From: Mesorhizobium sp. RMAD-H1
Lineage (GTDB): Bacteria > Pseudomonadota > Alphaproteobacteria > Rhizobiales > Rhizobiaceae
Direction: 5' to 3'
Length of the DNA: 64,000 nt
NCBI RefSeq assembly: GCF_014191375.1
Contig: NZ_JACHWN010000004.1
Coordinates: 62,001 to 126,000 of the forward strand
Each line of letters opens with the position of its first letter. The stretch's first letter is position 1. Positions 34,822-44,557 of this stretch are shown here, piece after piece. The position numbers and the translations under genes are program-made. The notes beneath the pieces were generated by a model. That model searched no databases and was not told the origin of the DNA. It saw only the letters and a program-made list of their open reading frames with translations.

Positions 34822-34849
34822 AAACCCGCCGGTGCGAACCGGCGGGTTT
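34822..34849. terminator. bidirectional terminator between MarR gene and rpsA
   Basis: AAACCCGCCGGT (34822-34833) and ACCGGCGGGTTT (34838-34849) form a perfect 12-bp stem with a 4-base loop. A-rich sequence on the left and T-rich on the right allow it to work on both strands for the two convergent genes. Confidence 0.9.
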
Positions 34850-34875
34850 CGTTTCTGAGCCTTCAAAAGAACAGC

Positions 34876-36576
34876 TTAGTTCTTTTCCTGCTTCTTCAGC
34901 GCGGCGCCGAGGATGTCGCCGAGCGAAGCGCCGGAGTCGGTCGAGCCGTACTGGGCAACCGCTTCCTTCTCTTCGGCGATTTCCAGCGCCTTGATGGAGA
35001 CCTGCAGCTTGCGGGTCTTCTTGTCGAAGGCGATGACGCGGGCGTCGACCTTCTGGCCGACCGAGAAGCGCTCGGGGCGCTGCTCGTCGCGGTCGCGCGA
35101 CAGGTCCGAACGGCGGATGAACGAGTCGATGTCGTGATCGACCAGACGCACCTCGATGCCGCCATCGGTGATGCCGGTGACTTCGCAGGTGACGACGGCG
35201 TTCTTGCGCAGTTCGCCCGAGGCAGCCGCTTCGCCGACCTTGTCGCCGGTCAGCTGCTTGATGCCGAGCGAGATGCGCTCCTTCTCGATGTCCACGTCGA
35301 GAACGACCGCCTTGACCACGTCACCCTTGTTGTACTCTTCGATGACCTGCTCGCCCGGACGGTTCCAGTCGAGGTCGGAGAGATGGACCATGCCGTCCAC
35401 ATCGCCGTCGAGGCCGATGAACAGGCCGAACTCGGTCTTGTTCTTGACTTCGCCTTCCACGACGGTGCCCGTCGGGTACTTCTGGGCGAAGGTCGTCCAC
35501 GGATTGTCGAGGGTCTGCTTCAAGCCCAGCGAAATGCGGCGCTTGACCGGATCGACTTCGAGCACAACCACTTCGACTTCCTGCGAGGTCGAGAGGATCT
35601 TGCCCGGATGCACGTTCTTCTTCGTCCAGGACATTTCGGAAACGTGGATCAGGCCTTCGATGCCCGGCTCGATCTCGACGAACGCGCCGTAGTCGGTGAT
35701 GTTCGTCACCGTGCCGGTGATCTTCTTGCCGACCGGGTACTTGGCGCCGATGCCATCCCACGGATCGCTCTCGAGTTGCTTCATGCCGAGCGAGATGCGG
35801 TGGGTTTCCTGGTTGATGCGGATGATCTGCACCTTGACCGTCTGGCCGATGTTCAGGATCTCGGACGGGTGGTTGACGCGGCGCCATGCCATGTCGGTGA
35901 CGTGCAAGAGGCCGTCGATGCCGCCGAGGTCGACGAACGCACCGTAATCGGTGATGTTCTTGACGACGCCCTCGACCACCTGGCCCTCTTCGAGGTTCTG
36001 CACGATTTCCGAACGCTGTTCGGCGCGGCTTTCCTCAAGCACGGTGCGGCGCGAGACGACGATATTGCCGCGGCGCTTGTCCATCTTGAGGATTTCGAAG
36101 GGCTGCGGGTTGTGCATCAGCGGGGTGACGTCGCGGATCGGACGGATATCGACCTGGCTGCGCGGTAGGAAGGCCACGGCGCCGTCGAGATCGACCGTGA
36201 AGCCGCCCTTGACCTGGTTGAAGATGACGCCTTCGACGCGCTCGCCGGCGTTGAACTTCTGCTCGAGCTTGACCCAGCTCTCCTCGCGGCGAGCCTTCTC
36301 GCGCGAGAGAACTGCTTCGCCAAGCGCGTTTTCGATGCGCTCGACATAGACTTCGACTTCGTCGCCCGGCTTCATCGAGCCGTCTTTGCCCTTGGCGCCG
36401 AATTCCTTCAGCGGCACGCGGCCTTCGACCTTGAGGCCGGCGTCGATGATCGCCATGTCTTTTTCGATGGCGACGATACGGCCCTTGACGACATAACCTT
36501 CGGCAAGGTCATGGCTGGCGAAGGACTCGGCGAGGAGGGATTCGAAATCCTCCCGCGTGGGATTAGATTGTGACAT
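34876..36576 (-). CDS. rpsA: 30S ribosomal protein S1
   Basis: 566-residue RNA-binding protein that helps mRNA bind to the ribosome. Six S1 repeats can be seen, the clearest starting GQVVEGVVKNITDYGAFVDL, GKKITGTVTNITDYGAFVEI and GTVVEGEVKNKTEFGLFIGL. It begins MSQSNPTREDFESLLAESF, the rhizobial N-terminus. It is the last gene of the aroA-paiB-like-cmk-rpsA run, though the 140-base gap before it may hold its own promoter. Confidence 0.96.
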   Translation of the reverse strand: MSQSNPTREDFESLLAESFASHDLAEGYVVKGRIVAIEKDMAIIDAGLKVEGRVPLKEFGAKGKDGSMKPGDEVEVYVERIENALGEAVLSREKARREESWVKLEQKFNAGERVEGVIFNQVKGGFTVDLDGAVAFLPRSQVDIRPIRDVTPLMHNPQPFEILKMDKRRGNIVVSRRTVLEESRAEQRSEIVQNLEEGQVVEGVVKNITDYGAFVDLGGIDGLLHVTDMAWRRVNHPSEILNIGQTVKVQIIRINQETHRISLGMKQLESDPWDGIGAKYPVGKKITGTVTNITDYGAFVEIEPGIEGLIHVSEMSWTKKNVHPGKILSTSQEVEVVVLEVDPVKRRISLGLKQTLDNPWTTFAQKYPTGTVVEGEVKNKTEFGLFIGLDGDVDGMVHLSDLDWNRPGEQVIEEYNKGDVVKAVVLDVDIEKERISLGIKQLTGDKVGEAAASGELRKNAVVTCEVTGITDGGIEVRLVDHDIDSFIRRSDLSRDRDEQRPERFSVGQKVDARVIAFDKKTRKLQVSIKALEIAEEKEAVAQYGSTDSGASLGDILGAALKKQEKN

Positions 36577-36716
36577 ATGGACTCCTGATGTACCCGGGAT
36601 TCATCTTCGGGTACGGCGCCGGTGGTTTGCGTTTCGTTCGCCTTGCATCCAGTCCGCCCTTCATGGGCTTTTCCGGCGCATGGACTGGAGGCAGGCAGGT
36701 TCATGTCATATATGGT

Positions 36717-37364
36717 TCAGGCCCGGCGGTTCGCCAATGCCTCATCGACCAGCCGCCTAGCGGCCAGAAATGCCGCTTCTATATCCATTTCGGTGGTATC
36801 TAGCAAGTGCGCATCCTCCGCCGGCTTCAGCGGCGAATCGGTGCGGCCCATGTCGCGTGCGTCGCGCCGGCTGAGATCGGCGAGGATTTCGGCAAAATCG
36901 GCTTCGCCGCCGGCGCCCAGAATCTCCTCATAACGGCGTTTTGCACGCGCCTCGGCCGAGGCCGTCACATAGAGCTTCACCGGCGCGTCCGGGCAGACGA
37001 CCGTGCCGATATCGCGCCCGTCCAGCACCGTTCCGGGCGGCGTCTCGGCGAAGGCGCGCTGCGCCGCCACCAGCGCCCGGCGCACGGAAGGCATCACCGC
37101 CACTTTCGATGCCGCCTCGCCCACGTCGTGAGCGGAAAGCGCTTTGCGGTCGAGATGCTTGAGATCGAGACTGCCAGCCATCCCGGCGGCGATGGCCTCA
37201 TCGTCGAGCGGCAGGCCCTGATCGAGAAGCGCCTTTGCCACCGCGCGATAGGTGAGCCCGGTATCGAGATGATGGAAGCCGTAATGCACGGCGAGCCGCC
37301 GTGCCAGTGTCCCCTTGCCGGATGCCGCCGGCCCGTCGATGGCGATCGTAAACGTCCTGCTCAA
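36717..37364 (-). CDS. cmk: cytidylate kinase
   Basis: Phosphorylates CMP and dCMP. 215 residues; the P-loop is [20 protein letters not shown] (residues 4-23), the substrate region contains [11 protein letters not shown], and [11 protein letters not shown] is near residue 105. The gene lies in the conserved aroA-cmk-rpsA order, but the start overlaps (ATGA) an inserted PaiB-like gene instead of following aroA directly. Confidence 0.94.
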   Translation of the reverse strand: MSRTFTIAIDGPAASGKGTLARRLAVHYGFHHLDTGLTYRAVAKALLDQGLPLDDEAIAAGMAGSLDLKHLDRKALSAHDVGEAASKVAVMPSVRRALVAAQRAFAETPPGTVLDGRDIGTVVCPDAPVKLYVTASAEARAKRRYEEILGAGGEADFAEILADLSRRDARDMGRTDSPLKPAEDAHLLDTTEMDIEAAFLAARRLVDEALANRRA

Positions 37365-38005
37365 TGGTTTCCTTCCAGCTTGCCGTAGCGCTTCACCAGA
37401 TCCTGCATTTCATCCTCTCCGGCCATTGCGCCGAGGCCAGCCGCTACACCTTCGCGGTCTGCGACCGGCCGGTTCTGGCTGACCTTCCACTTGCCTTCGA
37501 TCGAGGCAATCTCGATCTCAATGCCGACGATGCCCTTCAACTGCGCCCGGACGAAATCATCAGGCGCGTCATGAACGGTCCAGGGCTTTTCACGCCGGCT
37601 TTCATGCTGGCCTGTAATGGCGTCTATCTGCGCCCGCAGCCAGTCGCTGTCGTGGATCACCCGGGCAGGCCCCCGCGCCTGGACGATCACATAGTTCCAT
37701 GTGGGGACGACTTTGCCGGTCTCCTGCTTGGTCTGATACCACGAAGGTGTCACATAGGAATTCACGCCCTGAAAGACGGCGAGCACGGGAGCGCCATCCT
37801 GAATGTCGCGCCACTGTGCATTGGCCTTTGCCAGGTGCAGCCTGAGCGTCCCCTTTTCGGATGCTTCCGCATCCAGGTGGAACGGCACCGGATTGGCGAT
37901 CAGACCTGAGCCGCCCGCCGTTATCAGCAGCCCGAGGGGATGCGCCCGGATCAGCGCATGCTGTACGCCCAGGTCGTCTTCACGAAAATGCGGCGGCTGA
38001 TACAT
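37361..38005 (-). CDS. FMN-binding PaiB-like protein
   Basis: 214-residue protein of the FMN-binding negative regulator family (PaiB/FMN_bind_2), with a split beta-barrel flavin-binding fold. Characteristic segments are [39 protein letters not shown] and the C-terminal KLSQNR-type segment KVSQNRP. PaiB represses degradative enzymes in Bacillus; its role here is unknown. It lies 2 bases after aroA and overlaps cmk by 4, so it is part of the operon and depends on aroA transcription. Confidence 0.85.
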   Translation of the reverse strand: MYQPPHFREDDLGVQHALIRAHPLGLLITAGGSGLIANPVPFHLDAEASEKGTLRLHLAKANAQWRDIQDGAPVLAVFQGVNSYVTPSWYQTKQETGKVVPTWNYVIVQARGPARVIHDSDWLRAQIDAITGQHESRREKPWTVHDAPDDFVRAQLKGIVGIEIEIASIEGKWKVSQNRPVADREGVAAGLGAMAGEDEMQDLVKRYGKLEGNH

Positions 38006-38007
38006 GA

Positions 38008-39399
<1,392 letters not shown>

Positions 39400-39636
39400 T
39401 CAGAAATGCGCCGGTTCCCTAGCATAGCTCCGCCTGCGGGTCATCCGGCAATATGGCCGTGCGGCGGCAGGAGAAAACCCGCTTCGCCGGCTCGCTATGT
39501 GATTCGCGTGTCGTTAAGCTTTGACAAAGGCGGCAAATTGCGCTTAAGGACCGAAAACCCAGTAAGAAGGCTTATCCTTTTCACTCCGGCGTGTTGGATT
39601 GGATATGTCAGCAGCCAGTCAGTAACGAGGCTCCCC

Positions 39637-40026
39637 GTGGCAAAACCCGAACTTGGCACAAAGCGTGTCTGCCCTGAAACGGGCCGAAAATTCTACGATC
39701 TGAACCGCGATCCCATCGTATCGCCCTATACGGGCCTGTCCTATCCGCGCTCCTATTTCGAATCGGGGGCGGAAACCCGCGTCACCGAGGACGAGGTCGA
39801 AGAGGAAGAGGTCGATGCCGTCCTCGAGAAGCCGGAATTCGTCTCGCTCGAAGAGGCGGACGACGAAGCCAAGGGCGGCGACGACCTGCCCGATCTCGGC
39901 GACGACGATGTGGATATCGACGACGGCGAGGACGATCCGTTCCTCGAGGAGGACGAAGACGAGGATGATGATGACGTCACCGGGATTCTCGGCGGCGGCG
40001 TCGGCTCGGACGACGAGGAAAGCTGA
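39637..40026 (+). CDS. TIGR02300 family protein (acidic, FYDLN motif)
   Basis: 129-residue protein of unknown function conserved in Alphaproteobacteria. The N-terminal 45 residues hold two cysteine-free motifs KFYDLNRDPIVSPYTG and a lone Cys14, and the rest is extremely acidic (runs of Asp and Glu near residues 48-120), implying binding to a basic partner. The start is GTG at 39637 with ACGAGG upstream. It is divergent from aroA, as in other Rhizobiales. A weak hairpin terminator follows at 40089-40119. Confidence 0.87.
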   Translation: MAKPELGTKRVCPETGRKFYDLNRDPIVSPYTGLSYPRSYFESGAETRVTEDEVEEEEVDAVLEKPEFVSLEEADDEAKGGDDLPDLGDDDVDIDDGEDDPFLEEDEDEDDDDVTGILGGGVGSDDEES

Positions 40027-40088
40027 TCCTCGTCCGTTTCCTTTGTGGCGCGGGCCTGCGATCAGGAAAATGCCCGTGCCGCAAAATA

Positions 40089-40119
40089 AAATCGCATCTT
40101 GCCCGATGAGATGCGATTT
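40089..40119 (+). terminator. hairpin downstream of the TIGR02300 gene
   Basis: AAATCGCATCT (40089-40099) and AGATGCGATTT (40109-40119) form a perfect 11-bp stem with a 9-base loop. The T run after it is short, so termination efficiency is uncertain. Confidence 0.5.
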
Positions 40120-40124
40120 AGCTC

Positions 40125-40153
40125 TTGATCTTCACGGCGGCGCCATTTAATAA
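40125..40153 (+). promoter_or_regulatory. candidate promoter for tRNA-Ala
   Basis: TTGATC (40125-40130), a 17-base spacer and TAATAA (40148-40153) lie 80 bases before the tRNA. The leader would be about 70 bases and would need processing. Confidence 0.35.
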
Positions 40154-40232
40154 GCCGCCTCGTCAGGGCGCTGCCCCTGATGAAACCCTGCCGGATGCGA
40201 TTTTAGCCGCTCCAGATATCCGGCGGCGAGAT

Positions 40233-40308
40233 GGGGCCATAGCTCAGCTGGGAGAGCGCCTGCATGGCATGCAGGAGGTCAGCGGTTCGATCCCGCTTGG
40301 CTCCACCA
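40233..40308 (+). tRNA. tRNA-Ala (anticodon GGC)
   Basis: The cloverleaf is complete: acceptor stem GGGGCCA against TGGCTCC, D arm with AGCTCAGCTGGGAGAGC, anticodon stem CCTGC/GCAGG around loop ATGGCAT (anticodon GGC), T arm with GGTTCGATCC, and an encoded CCA at 40306-40308. It reads GCC/GCU alanine codons, which are very frequent in this genome. Confidence 0.95.
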
Positions 40309-40387
40309 AGTTCAAAAAAGCAGTTCTTCTTTCATTTTCTGTATAGAGCTGCGTTTTTTCTGTGATTTTTGCAGCGTGGACGGGTTG

Positions 40388-40403
40388 TTAACCTTTTGTT
40401 AAC
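40388..40403 (+). promoter_or_regulatory. CtrA box (TTAA-N7-TTAAC)
   Basis: TTAACCTTTTGTTAAC is a perfect full site for the alphaproteobacterial cell-cycle regulator CtrA. It lies 61 bases before the ATG of a 69-residue protein, a usual promoter-proximal position. Confidence 0.6.
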
Positions 40404-40463
40404 CATATTAGCGTTAGCCTTATCTTTGTTCCTTTATGGGATGGGGTTCTGGGGGCAGACGCT

Positions 40464-40673
40464 ATGCAACGATTCAGGTTCGATCACCGGACCATACTTC
40501 TCGAGGCGATCGTGGAGCTGCTCAATCGCGGCGTGGGGCCGGACGAGATCGATATCTATTTGAGCCGCATCGGGCCGGTGGATCTCGATCTGTTCCAGCA
40601 ATGTCTTGGCGATGTGCTGGGCGGGTTTGCAGATGAACAGTCATATTATTCGGAAGCGCGTGTAGCCGCGTGA
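40464..40673 (+). CDS. small hypothetical protein, possibly CtrA-controlled
   Basis: 69 residues, mostly helical and acidic: MQRFRFDHRTILLEAIVELL begins it and DVLGGFADEQSYYSEARVAA ends it. No known domain, membrane segment or signal is visible. GGGGGCAGA lies 5-13 bases before the ATG. A perfect CtrA box sits upstream and a strong terminator lies 124 bases downstream, so it looks like an independent transcript. An overlapping frame from TTG 40369 is judged spurious. Confidence 0.55.
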   Translation: MQRFRFDHRTILLEAIVELLNRGVGPDEIDIYLSRIGPVDLDLFQQCLGDVLGGFADEQSYYSEARVAA

Positions 40674-40796
40674 AAGAAAAAAGAAAGCAGTTGTCATATG
40701 CTTGAAATAGAGAGCTGCTAGACTTACATAGGTTTCAGAAATTCGTCTCCGCCTTTGACCACGGATGTACTGGCACTGGTGTCGAGATGGATGAGG

Positions 40797-40827
40797 AAAG
40801 GTCGGGCTTGTCCCGGCCTTTTTTATT
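40797..40827 (+). terminator. intrinsic terminator
   Basis: AAGGTCGGG (40798-40806) pairs with CCCGGCCTT (40812-40820), with one G-T wobble and a 5-base loop, followed by TTTTATT. It ends the transcript of the 69-residue gene or of a small RNA in 40674-40796; I see no gene in that stretch. Confidence 0.8.
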
Positions 40828-40991
40828 GTGCCTGTCCTCCTCTCTTTTTATTGATCGGGCCGGTGTGGAAGGGCCCCGATATTGGGATTGACGCGCGCAA
40901 GGCGGGGATCGAAAGTAGATGATGCCGCTTTGCGCGGCATACAGAATTGGCCGGGGCGGGCATCGGTTCCAGACCCGGAAAGAGGTGCATA

Positions 40992-41346
40992 TTGAATCGT
41001 CGGCTTGTTCTTTGGCTTGGAGCGCTAGCGCTGGCGATTGCCGCTTTCGCCTATTATTTCCTGACAAGCAATGCCGGGCTCGAGCCCCCGGCTGCCCCTC
41101 CGCAGGGCAGGACCACCAGCGAGCCGCCCCGCCGCGCCGTCGGCGGCGCCATCGCCTGCCAATGATGCCGCCGCCTTGCAGAAGGCCGGCTGCCGCCAGA
41201 GCGCCCGGGATCTCCGCCTTTATCAGGACGGGACGGTGCCCGATGACATCCGCCCGCGCGATATTCTCAGCGCCGAAGTGCGTTATTGCCTCGAAACCGG
41301 CATCCTCGTCCCGGAGGAAACGGCCGGTCTCGATCTCTCCGATTGA
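40992..41346 (+). pseudogene. apparently frameshifted gene for a small membrane-anchored protein
   Basis: From TTG 40992 one frame encodes MNRRLVLWLGALALAIAAFA, a clear N-terminal anchor, then a Pro-rich stretch ending at TGA just after 41161. The next frame then stays open to TGA 41344-41346 and reads like a folded domain (NDAAALQKAGCRQSARDLRL and DILSAEVRYCLETGILVPEE). Neither half has a convincing second start. A single-base indel near 41140-41165 would join them into about 118 residues. A sequencing error or programmed frameshift is also possible. Function unknown. Confidence 0.5.
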
Positions 41347-41377
41347 CCTTCGCCTATCTCTCCAAGGATAAAATTCC

Positions 41378-41686
41378 ATGATCCGTCATATCGTTCTCGT
41401 CCGCTTCCGCGAGGAGTTGGATCGTGCTGAAATCGACAGGCTGCTGAAAAGCGTTCATGCGCTCAAGGACAGGATTCCGGGCATACTGGCGGTATCGAGC
41501 GGCGCCGACGGCAGCCCCGAAGGTTTGGACAAGGGCTTCGCCCATGGCTTCGTCGTCGATTTCGCGGATGCGGCCGCGCGCGACGCCTATCTGCCTCATC
41601 CTGCGCATGTGGAGGTCGGGAAAAGCTTGGTCGCCGCAGCGAAAGATGGAATAAATGGTATTATCGTCTTCGATCTTGAGATGTAG
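41378..41686 (+). CDS. Dabb (stress-responsive alpha/beta barrel) domain protein
   Basis: 102-residue single-domain protein of the dimeric alpha-beta barrel superfamily. MIRHIVLVRFREE at the start and the late PHPAHVEVGKSLVAAAKDGI are typical of Dabb proteins. Family members bind small aromatic or polyketide-like compounds or respond to stress; the ligand here is unknown. It follows the frameshifted small gene by 31 bases. Confidence 0.82.
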   Translation: MIRHIVLVRFREELDRAEIDRLLKSVHALKDRIPGILAVSSGADGSPEGLDKGFAHGFVVDFADAAARDAYLPHPAHVEVGKSLVAAAKDGINGIIVFDLEM

Positions 41687-41802
41687 TTAAAGTAATTAAT
41701 CGCCAATATTATTCCATTGTAAACGTTATAATTGGAATTTCCTTGCGGATATAAGGTCATCATCTATCGTTGGATGAGAGTATCTTTCGCAGGGGATTTA
41801 AC

Positions 41803-42327
41803 ATGAGTTTGCGTGGCGGTATTTTTTCGGCCGTTCTTTTCTCGGCTGCTTTGTTCTCGACGTCCGCTTTGGCGGAAATCGCCTACACCACCGGATCGAT
41901 CAATGTCCGCACGGGCCCAAGCGCGGGCTATGCCCGTGTCGCGACCTTGCCGGCCGGTGCCGATGTCGATGTGGGCGCGTGCAGCGGCGGCTGGTGCCGC
42001 ATCAGCACCGGCGGCATCCGGGGATGGGTTTCCGCCCGTTATCTCTCTTTCGGTTCCCAGCCCTCCTACAGCAGCGGTAGCAGCGTGGTGATCATCGGGC
42101 CCGGCCCCGATCCCTTCTGGGGTCCCGGCCCGTTCTGGGGATCGCCGCCCTACTGGCGTCATCGTCACCACTGGGGTCCCCGTCCCTTCTGGGGTGGCCC
42201 GCGCTTCGGTGGTCCGGGCCCCGTCCTTCCGCCGCGTCCCGTTTGGGGTGGCCCGCATTGGGGCGGACCGCACTTCGGTCCAGGGCCGGCCTTTCCTCAT
42301 GGCCGCCCCTGGGGGGTCGGCCGGTAA
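41803..42327 (+). CDS. exported SH3-domain protein with Gly/Pro/His/Trp-rich tail
   Basis: 174 residues. The signal peptide spans residues 1-24 (GIFSAVLFSAALFSTSALA). A bacterial SH3 domain follows (YTTGSINVRTGPSAGYARV to GWVSARYLSF, residues about 27-82), with the disulphide-capable CSGGWC. Residues 95-174 are a low-complexity tail of FWG, GPGP, HWGG and HRHH units. SH3 domains of this sort bind cell wall; the His-rich tail could bind metal. The start has AGGGGA 7 bases upstream. A strong terminator follows. Confidence 0.82.
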   Translation: MSLRGGIFSAVLFSAALFSTSALAEIAYTTGSINVRTGPSAGYARVATLPAGADVDVGACSGGWCRISTGGIRGWVSARYLSFGSQPSYSSGSSVVIIGPGPDPFWGPGPFWGSPPYWRHRHHWGPRPFWGGPRFGGPGPVLPPRPVWGGPHWGGPHFGPGPAFPHGRPWGVGR

Positions 42328-42363
42328 AATCCGCACGTCCGTAAAAAAAAGCCGCAGATACAG

Positions 42364-42393
42364 AAAAATCCCGCCGGAAACGGCGGGATTTTT
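42364..42393 (+). terminator. intrinsic terminator after the SH3 gene
   Basis: AAAAATCCCGCCG (42364-42376) and CGGCGGGATTTTT (42381-42393) form a perfect 13-bp stem around a GAAA tetraloop, ending in T residues. Confidence 0.92.
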
Positions 42394-42598
42394 CGTTGGC
42401 TCTTTGTTGCGATTGGCGGGCGCGGTGGGGCTCGATAATTAACAGTTCATTGACATAAACGATCAGATTTTAGACGAGTGTTTTGCCGTTCCCCGTTAGC
42501 TGTGCTATTGCCTGATTGGTCCTTTGGGGGAGGGGCTCCATACCGCAGAGCGCGGGATTTTCAAGGTGAGCCGGGTTTTTCGTCCTGAGTACTTTTTG

Positions 42599-44557
42599 AT
42601 GCATGGACCATTTCGAAGAATCGGCGCCGCCGTGCTGCTTCTTGCCGCACAGTTTTCTCCTGTTGTTCTCTCCCCAGCTGCCGCCTTCGAGATTTTCGGG
42701 ATCAGGCTGTGGGGCGAGGAGAAAAAGGACGACGCGGATGCGGTGATCGCCGATCCCAAGCGCTACAAGGTCAATGTCGTCATCACCGGCAATACCAGGA
42801 ACCACGACGGCAGCGAGAGCAACGTCAAGGAGACGGTCGAGGGCGCCTCGAGCCTCGTCACGGACGAGGACAAGCCCGCCTCCGGTGCCGCCGGCCTGCT
42901 CGCCAAGGCGAGGGGTGATTACCGGCGCATCCTGGCGGCCCTTTACGGCGATGGGCGCTACGGCGGGACGATCAGCATCAAGGTCAATGGCCGCGAGGCG
43001 TCCGACATCCCTCCCGATGCGGATATCCCGGATAATGCGACGGTCCAGATCTCCGTCGACCCCGGTCCGCAATTTCTCTTTGCCCGCACCAGCATCGATC
43101 GGCTGGCGCCGCCGCCTGTCGACCGGAAGGATGTGGTCAAGCTTCCGCAGGACGAGGGATTCGCACCCGGCGAGGTGGCCCGTTCAGCGACCATCCTGAA
43201 AGCCGAGGTCCTGGCCGTCGATGGCTGGCGCCACCAGGGCTTCGCCAAGGCGAAGACGACCGGACAGGACATCACCGCCGACCATAGCAACAATACGGTC
43301 GATGCCGACATCACGGTGGATCCCGGTCGCCGCGCCCATTACGGCCCGCTGGCGGTCAGGGGCACCGAGCGCATGGATCCGGAATTCGTTGCCCGGCAGA
43401 CGGGCCTCAAGCCCGGCCAGGAATATGATCCCGACGATATCGAGCGCGCCAGGAAGCGATTGAACCGGCTGGAGGTCTTCCGCGCCGCCACGATCACCGA
43501 GGCGGAGAACATCGAGCCCGATGGCAGCCTGCCCATGACGCTGACGGTGCAGGAGCGTCCGCTGCGCCGCTTCGGCGTCGGCGGCAGCTATTCCACGCTG
43601 GACGGCGCCGGCGTCGAGGCCTACTGGATGCACCGCAATCTGTTCGGCAGGGCCGAGCGCCTGCGCTTCGATGCCAAGGTCAGCGGCATCGGATCGACGG
43701 ATAGCAACGCCTTCGATCCCAAGAACTTCAGCTATCTGGCAGGCGTGACCTTCACCAAGCCGGGCGTCTTTACGCCCGATACCGATTTCGTCACCTCGCT
43801 CATCGCCGAGCGCGAGGTGCTCGACGCCTATACCAGGACGGCGGTCACCGGCCAGGCCGGCTTCACCCATATCTTCAATGATCAGCTGACGGGGCGCATT
43901 TTCGCCAGCGCATCGCGGGCTGAGTTCGAGGACGATTTTTTCGGGACGCGCGATTTCCTGACCATCGGCATGCTGGGCGGCCTCGTCTATGACAGCCGCG
44001 ACAATCCCGCCGATGCCACGACAGGCTATTTCCTCGAAGGGGTGGTCGAGCCGTTCTACGAACTGGAATACGGCAATTTCGCCACCAGGCTCACCGCCGA
44101 GGGGCGCACCTATTACGGCTTCGGCGAGGATGACCGTGTCGTCCTGGCGGGGCGGCTGAAACTTGGCGCGCTGGCAGGCGCGTCGATCGCCGAGCTGCCG
44201 CCCGACAAATTGTTCTTCGCCGGCGGCGGCGGTTCGGTCCGCGGTTATGAATACCGCAACATCGGCGTCGTCACCTCGACCGGGGATGTCATCGGCGGCC
44301 GCTCGTTGATCGAAACGTCGGGTGAGGTCCGCGTTCGGGTGACCGAATCCATCGGCGTCGTCGGCTTTGTCGATGCCGGCTATGTCGGGGAAGACACCTT
44401 CCCGGACTTTTCGCAGGAGATGCGCGTCGGCGTCGGCGGTGGCCTTCGCTATCAGACCGGCCTCGGCCCCATCCGTTTCGATGTCGCCGTTCCGATGAAC
44501 CGTCGCTCCGGCGACCCGAGTGTGGCATTCTATGTTGGCATAGGACAGGCATTTTGA
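42599..44557 (+). CDS. tamA: outer membrane translocation/assembly protein TamA (Omp85 family)
   Basis: 652-residue BamA-like outer-membrane barrel that works with TamB in envelope assembly or lipid transport. Signal peptide near residues 1-30 (IGAAVLLLAAQFSPVVL), then POTRA domains (for example YGPLAVRGTERMDPEF) and a C-terminal 16-strand barrel. The Omp85 signature is seen in GGGGSVRGYEYR near residue 540 and the C-terminal GIGQAF ends in Phe. The ATG at 42599 is the start giving a clean signal peptide. It overlaps tamB by 4 bases. Confidence 0.9.
   Translation: MHGPFRRIGAAVLLLAAQFSPVVLSPAAAFEIFGIRLWGEEKKDDADAVIADPKRYKVNVVITGNTRNHDGSESNVKETVEGASSLVTDEDKPASGAAGLLAKARGDYRRILAALYGDGRYGGTISIKVNGREASDIPPDADIPDNATVQISVDPGPQFLFARTSIDRLAPPPVDRKDVVKLPQDEGFAPGEVARSATILKAEVLAVDGWRHQGFAKAKTTGQDITADHSNNTVDADITVDPGRRAHYGPLAVRGTERMDPEFVARQTGLKPGQEYDPDDIERARKRLNRLEVFRAATITEAENIEPDGSLPMTLTVQERPLRRFGVGGSYSTLDGAGVEAYWMHRNLFGRAERLRFDAKVSGIGSTDSNAFDPKNFSYLAGVTFTKPGVFTPDTDFVTSLIAEREVLDAYTRTAVTGQAGFTHIFNDQLTGRIFASASRAEFEDDFFGTRDFLTIGMLGGLVYDSRDNPADATTGYFLEGVVEPFYELEYGNFATRLTAEGRTYYGFGEDDRVVLAGRLKLGALAGASIAELPPDKLFFAGGGGSVRGYEYRNIGVVTSTGDVIGGRSLIETSGEVRVRVTESIGVVGFVDAGYVGEDTFPDFSQEMRVGVGGGLRYQTGLGPIRFDVAVPMNRRSGDPSVAFYVGIGQAF

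Noticed and set aside
40369-40563. 64-codon frame with a hydrophobic start overlapping the CtrA box
   Set aside because: TTG start with no ribosome-binding site; it overlaps the promoter of the better-supported 69-residue gene, and its second half is Ser/Arg-rich.
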